A stretch of DNA of 18,242 nucleotides from Bacteroidales bacterium UBA1800 (GTDB lineage Bacteria; Bacteroidota; Bacteroidia; Bacteroidales; VadinHA17), in contig DCFQ01000065.1 in NCBI GenBank assembly GCA_002319915.1, positions 1-18,242 on the forward strand, given 5' to 3'. This document shows positions 16,020 to 18,242 of this stretch, piece by piece. The notes under the pieces are model-generated. The model saw only the letters and a list, made by a program, of their open reading frames with translations, did not search any database and was not told the DNA's origin. Both the position numbers and the translations under genes were made by a program. Numbering within the stretch: the first letter of the stretch is position 1; each line of letters opens with the position of its first letter.

Positions 16020-17440
16020 CGAGGAATGCAAGCATATGGGCCAGGATTGACAAGTTATCCGTAGTAATCTTCCTTCTGATGATCGTGATGGGCTGGCTCA
16101 ATATTTATGCTGCTGTTTATAACGAGGAGCACACCCGGATACTAGATATGTCGCAGAGGTACGGAAAGCAGTTCGTATGGATAATCGCCACGCTGGTAAT
16201 AGCTGTATTCGCAGTCGTCACCGACTCGCGGTTCTATTTTTTCTTTGCATACTTTATTTATGGCGGACTTCTTTTGCTGCTTGTGCTGGTCCTTTTCCTC
16301 GGAAAGGACATAAACGGGGCAAGGTCCTGGTTCCAGATCGGCTCACTCAACCTTCAGCCGACCGAGTTTGCCAAGTTCGGCACTTCCCTCGCGCTTGCAT
16401 CATACCTTAATGCAAGACGGCATGACCTGAGGAAGCTTTCCGTGTTCCTGACGGCTACTGCAATTTTCATGCTCCCAGCCCTCCTCATTATCATGCAACC
16501 TGATATGGGGTCGGCTGTCGTTTTCTTTGCCCTCTTCCTTGTACTCTTGAGGGAGGGCATGAGCCCGTTTGTTTTCATCTCGGGAGTCCTGATGGTGGTA
16601 CTCTTCTTCTTCACCCTTATCTTCAATAACCTGTATCTTAATGGCGGACTGATAATCCTTGCGTTTGCGGCTGCCTGGTTTGTTGTGAGAAAATGGAAGC
16701 CGGTTCTTGCCGGGATTTTGATCCTGATAGTGGCCATCCTTGCGATGACGTTGGTTAATAAGCTGATATTCAAATCCATGAGTGATGAAAGGATATTGTT
16801 TGTTTCAGCACTCCTTTCTGGTGCCGCCTATTCCATATATTTCTATTCGAGAAAAGCACTCCAGCTGCTGGTGATCTATCTATTCCTGATCGGAAGCCTT
16901 GTTTTTGTGAACAGCGTCGATTTCACCTTCAATCACATCCTTAAACCCCACCAGAAGGAGAGGATCGAGATCCTGCTCGGGATGAAATCAGATCTGCATG
17001 GCACAGGATACAATGTCAACCAGTCGATAATTTCGATCGGTTCAGGCGGGTTTGCAGGCAAGGGTTATCTCCAGGGTACCCAGACCAAGTTCAAATTTGT
17101 CCCGGCTCAGAGCACCGATTTTATTTTCTGCACTGTCGGGGAGGAGTGGGGCTTCCTGGGATCATTATTCGTGATTGCCCTGTATGTAGTATTGCTTTTG
17201 AGGCTCATTATGCTTGCCGAGCGGCAGCGTTCAGATTTTTCACGTATTTATGGATACTGCGTGATTTCAATACTCTTTATCCATTTCTTTGTAAACATCG
17301 GTATGGCTTCCGGTTTGCTGCCGGTGATAGGAATCCCGCTGCCCTTTTTCAGCTACGGCGGAAGCGCACTCTGGGGATTTACGATCCTGTTGTTTATATT
17401 CCTGAGGCTCGATGCCAGCCGTACAGAATACCTCGTATGA
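16016..17440 (+). CDS. rodA: Peptidoglycan glycosyltransferase RodA (SEDS family)
   Basis: Polytopic membrane enzyme that polymerises lipid II into glycan strands together with PBP2. The start codon is GTG, overlapping the mrdA stop as GTGA. Of 474 residues, the key SEDS positions are visible: Trp105 in NGARSWFQIGSLNLQPTEFAK, and Asp368 in AQSTDFIFCTVGEEWGF, equivalent to the essential aspartate of B. subtilis RodA. The C-terminal PFFSYGGSALWG is also typical. It is about 100 residues longer than the roughly 370-residue E. coli RodA. The extra length is mainly in residues 195-310, which add hydrophobic segments. From memory this long form is normal in Bacteroidota. Its TGA is immediately followed by the stop of the convergent AcpH-like gene. 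Confidence 0.96.
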   Translation: MTRNASIWARIDKLSVVIFLLMIVMGWLNIYAAVYNEEHTRILDMSQRYGKQFVWIIATLVIAVFAVVTDSRFYFFFAYFIYGGLLLLLVLVLFLGKDINGARSWFQIGSLNLQPTEFAKFGTSLALASYLNARRHDLRKLSVFLTATAIFMLPALLIIMQPDMGSAVVFFALFLVLLREGMSPFVFISGVLMVVLFFFTLIFNNLYLNGGLIILAFAAAWFVVRKWKPVLAGILILIVAILAMTLVNKLIFKSMSDERILFVSALLSGAAYSIYFYSRKALQLLVIYLFLIGSLVFVNSVDFTFNHILKPHQKERIEILLGMKSDLHGTGYNVNQSIISIGSGGFAGKGYLQGTQTKFKFVPAQSTDFIFCTVGEEWGFLGSLFVIALYVVLLLRLIMLAERQRSDFSRIYGYCVISILFIHFFVNIGMASGLLPVIGIPLPFFSYGGSALWGFTILLFIFLRLDASRTEYLV

Positions 17441-18052
17441 TCAGAAGGGCATTGTGATCCTGTGTGAGATCTCTATTCCGAATTCGCTTTCCACATAATC
17501 GATCATCTGCGGGAAGAATTCCATGAAGTCATCCTGGAGGGTATAATAGTTCTTCTTCAGGGCTTTCATGGCGAACCTTGTTTCGTTAGGAAGCGATGAC
17601 CGCTTGCTGAGGGTGTTCAGAACATGACGGATGCCGCTCCTGGTCTGGTACGATTCGATCCAGTTGTTTATGATGAAGAAAGGCATCATCTGCCGGACAT
17701 TCTCAGGCAGTATGTCGTAGTTGTTCACCATTGCCCTGTAAAAATTATAGGTAACGCTTTCGAGAGGCCTTCTCGAGAAGAAGTTCCATTCACGTGTAAG
17801 GAAATGGTCATAGATTATGTCCGTTATAACGCCCGAGTATTTATGGTACTTCCGGGTAAAGAAAATTTTGCTTCTGTGAACCACGGGATGGCTGTCGGTA
17901 AATGCGTCGATGCTCCTGTGAAGAATGATCCCTTTTCTTATCAGATCGGGATATTTGAGATAGTCCTTGCCCTTTACATAGTCGCCTATATAATTTCCGA
18001 TGATAATTTTTTCTGAGTCACCGGACAGGTATATATGGGCTAAAACATTCAT
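17441..18052 (-). CDS. Acyl carrier protein phosphodiesterase-like protein (DUF479)
   Basis: A 203-residue soluble protein of the AcpH/DUF479 family (all-helical, HD-like). In E. coli the enzyme removes the 4'-phosphopantetheine group from acyl carrier protein. The characteristic start MNVLAHIYLSG and conserved polar residues are visible: His6, Asn20 and Asp24 in GNYIGDYVKG, His45, Asp49, Asp53 and His55 in LHRSIDAFTDSHP, and Asp82-His83 in DIIYDHFLTREW. These are plausible metal ligands. Length matches the family. Activity in Bacteroidota has, to my knowledge, not been well tested, so the family is sure but the substrate is not. It is monocistronic, with its own promoter, and converges on rodA with no spacer. 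Confidence 0.88.
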   Translation of the reverse strand: MNVLAHIYLSGDSEKIIIGNYIGDYVKGKDYLKYPDLIRKGIILHRSIDAFTDSHPVVHRSKIFFTRKYHKYSGVITDIIYDHFLTREWNFFSRRPLESVTYNFYRAMVNNYDILPENVRQMMPFFIINNWIESYQTRSGIRHVLNTLSKRSSLPNETRFAMKALKKNYYTLQDDFMEFFPQMIDYVESEFGIEISHRITMPF

Positions 18053-18069
18053 TTCACAGCATAATAGTA

Positions 18070-18100
18070 CAAAGAAATTAGATATTCTGGGTTATATCAA
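18070..18100 (-). promoter_or_regulatory. Promoter candidate for the AcpH-like gene
   Basis: On the minus strand, TTTCTTTG (18077-18070) differs from TAnnTTTG in one base. A TTTG whose TTG is at 18100-18098 lies 20 bases upstream, the preferred spacing. The -7 element is 17 bases from the ATG, so the leader would be very short. Confidence 0.55.
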
Positions 18101-18232
18101 AAACATTTTCTTTAACATGTTTTTACAACACAGTGCTTAACTATTTAAAGTATTGTAAATAAGGAAATTAAGGCATAGAGCGGGACTCTCAAAAAATACC
18201 ATAAAATGCTCGGAATTTCACACTGCAAATTA

Positions 18233-18240
18233 TAAATTTG
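18233..18240 (+). promoter_or_regulatory. Possible -7 element for a gene beyond the right edge
   Basis: TAAATTTG matches TAnnTTTG exactly two bases before the window ends. No TTG is found at the expected upstream spacing, and the region is AT-rich, so this is weak. The 190 bases after the AcpH-like start contain no other gene that I can support. Confidence 0.25.
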
Positions 18241-18242
18241 TT

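Overview
The window reads as a chromosomal segment of a Bacteroidota bacterium, most likely of the order Bacteroidales. Three things point there. Several genes are preceded by the Bacteroidota-type promoter (a TTG near -33, then TAnnTTTG near -7) rather than TTGACA/TATAAT. The gene run purH-mreB-mreC-mreD-mrdA-rodA is, from memory, a familiar arrangement in Bacteroidales. RsmA carries NFPY, and RodA is the long form of about 470 residues. Coding density is high. I see no tRNA, rRNA, CRISPR array, insertion sequence or prophage gene.

Left part (1-3739): the end of an unidentified gene, then argH (argininosuccinate lyase) on the plus strand. Convergent to it is a minus-strand pair, patB/malY-like C-S lyase followed by carA (glutaminase subunit of carbamoyl-phosphate synthetase). 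argH and carA both feed arginine synthesis. carB does not follow carA here.

Middle (4025-10107): a predicted lipoprotein of unknown function, an intrinsic terminator, and a 1037-residue ABCG-like half-transporter. The transporter has a TerB-like N-terminal domain, an unassigned beta-rich domain, a CPNC motif after the ATPase, and a very large predicted periplasmic loop before its last membrane helix. This lipoprotein/transporter pair is the least understood part of the window. It is followed by rsmA (16S rRNA dimethyladenosine methyltransferase). A MacB/FtsX-type permease without an adjacent ATPase lies convergent to rsmA, and the two stop regions overlap by 9 bases.

Right part (10287-18052): purH (last two steps of IMP synthesis), then mreB, mreC, mreD, mrdA (PBP2) and rodA, the core of the rod-shape elongation machine. 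The mreC/mreD/mrdA/rodA junctions all overlap by four bases, which suggests translational coupling. RodA (glycosyltransferase) and PBP2 (transpeptidase) make the wall, and MreB/C/D position and activate them. A DUF479/AcpH-like phosphodiesterase on the minus strand abuts the rodA stop. The last 190 bases hold its promoter and, at the edge, a possible promoter for a gene outside the window.
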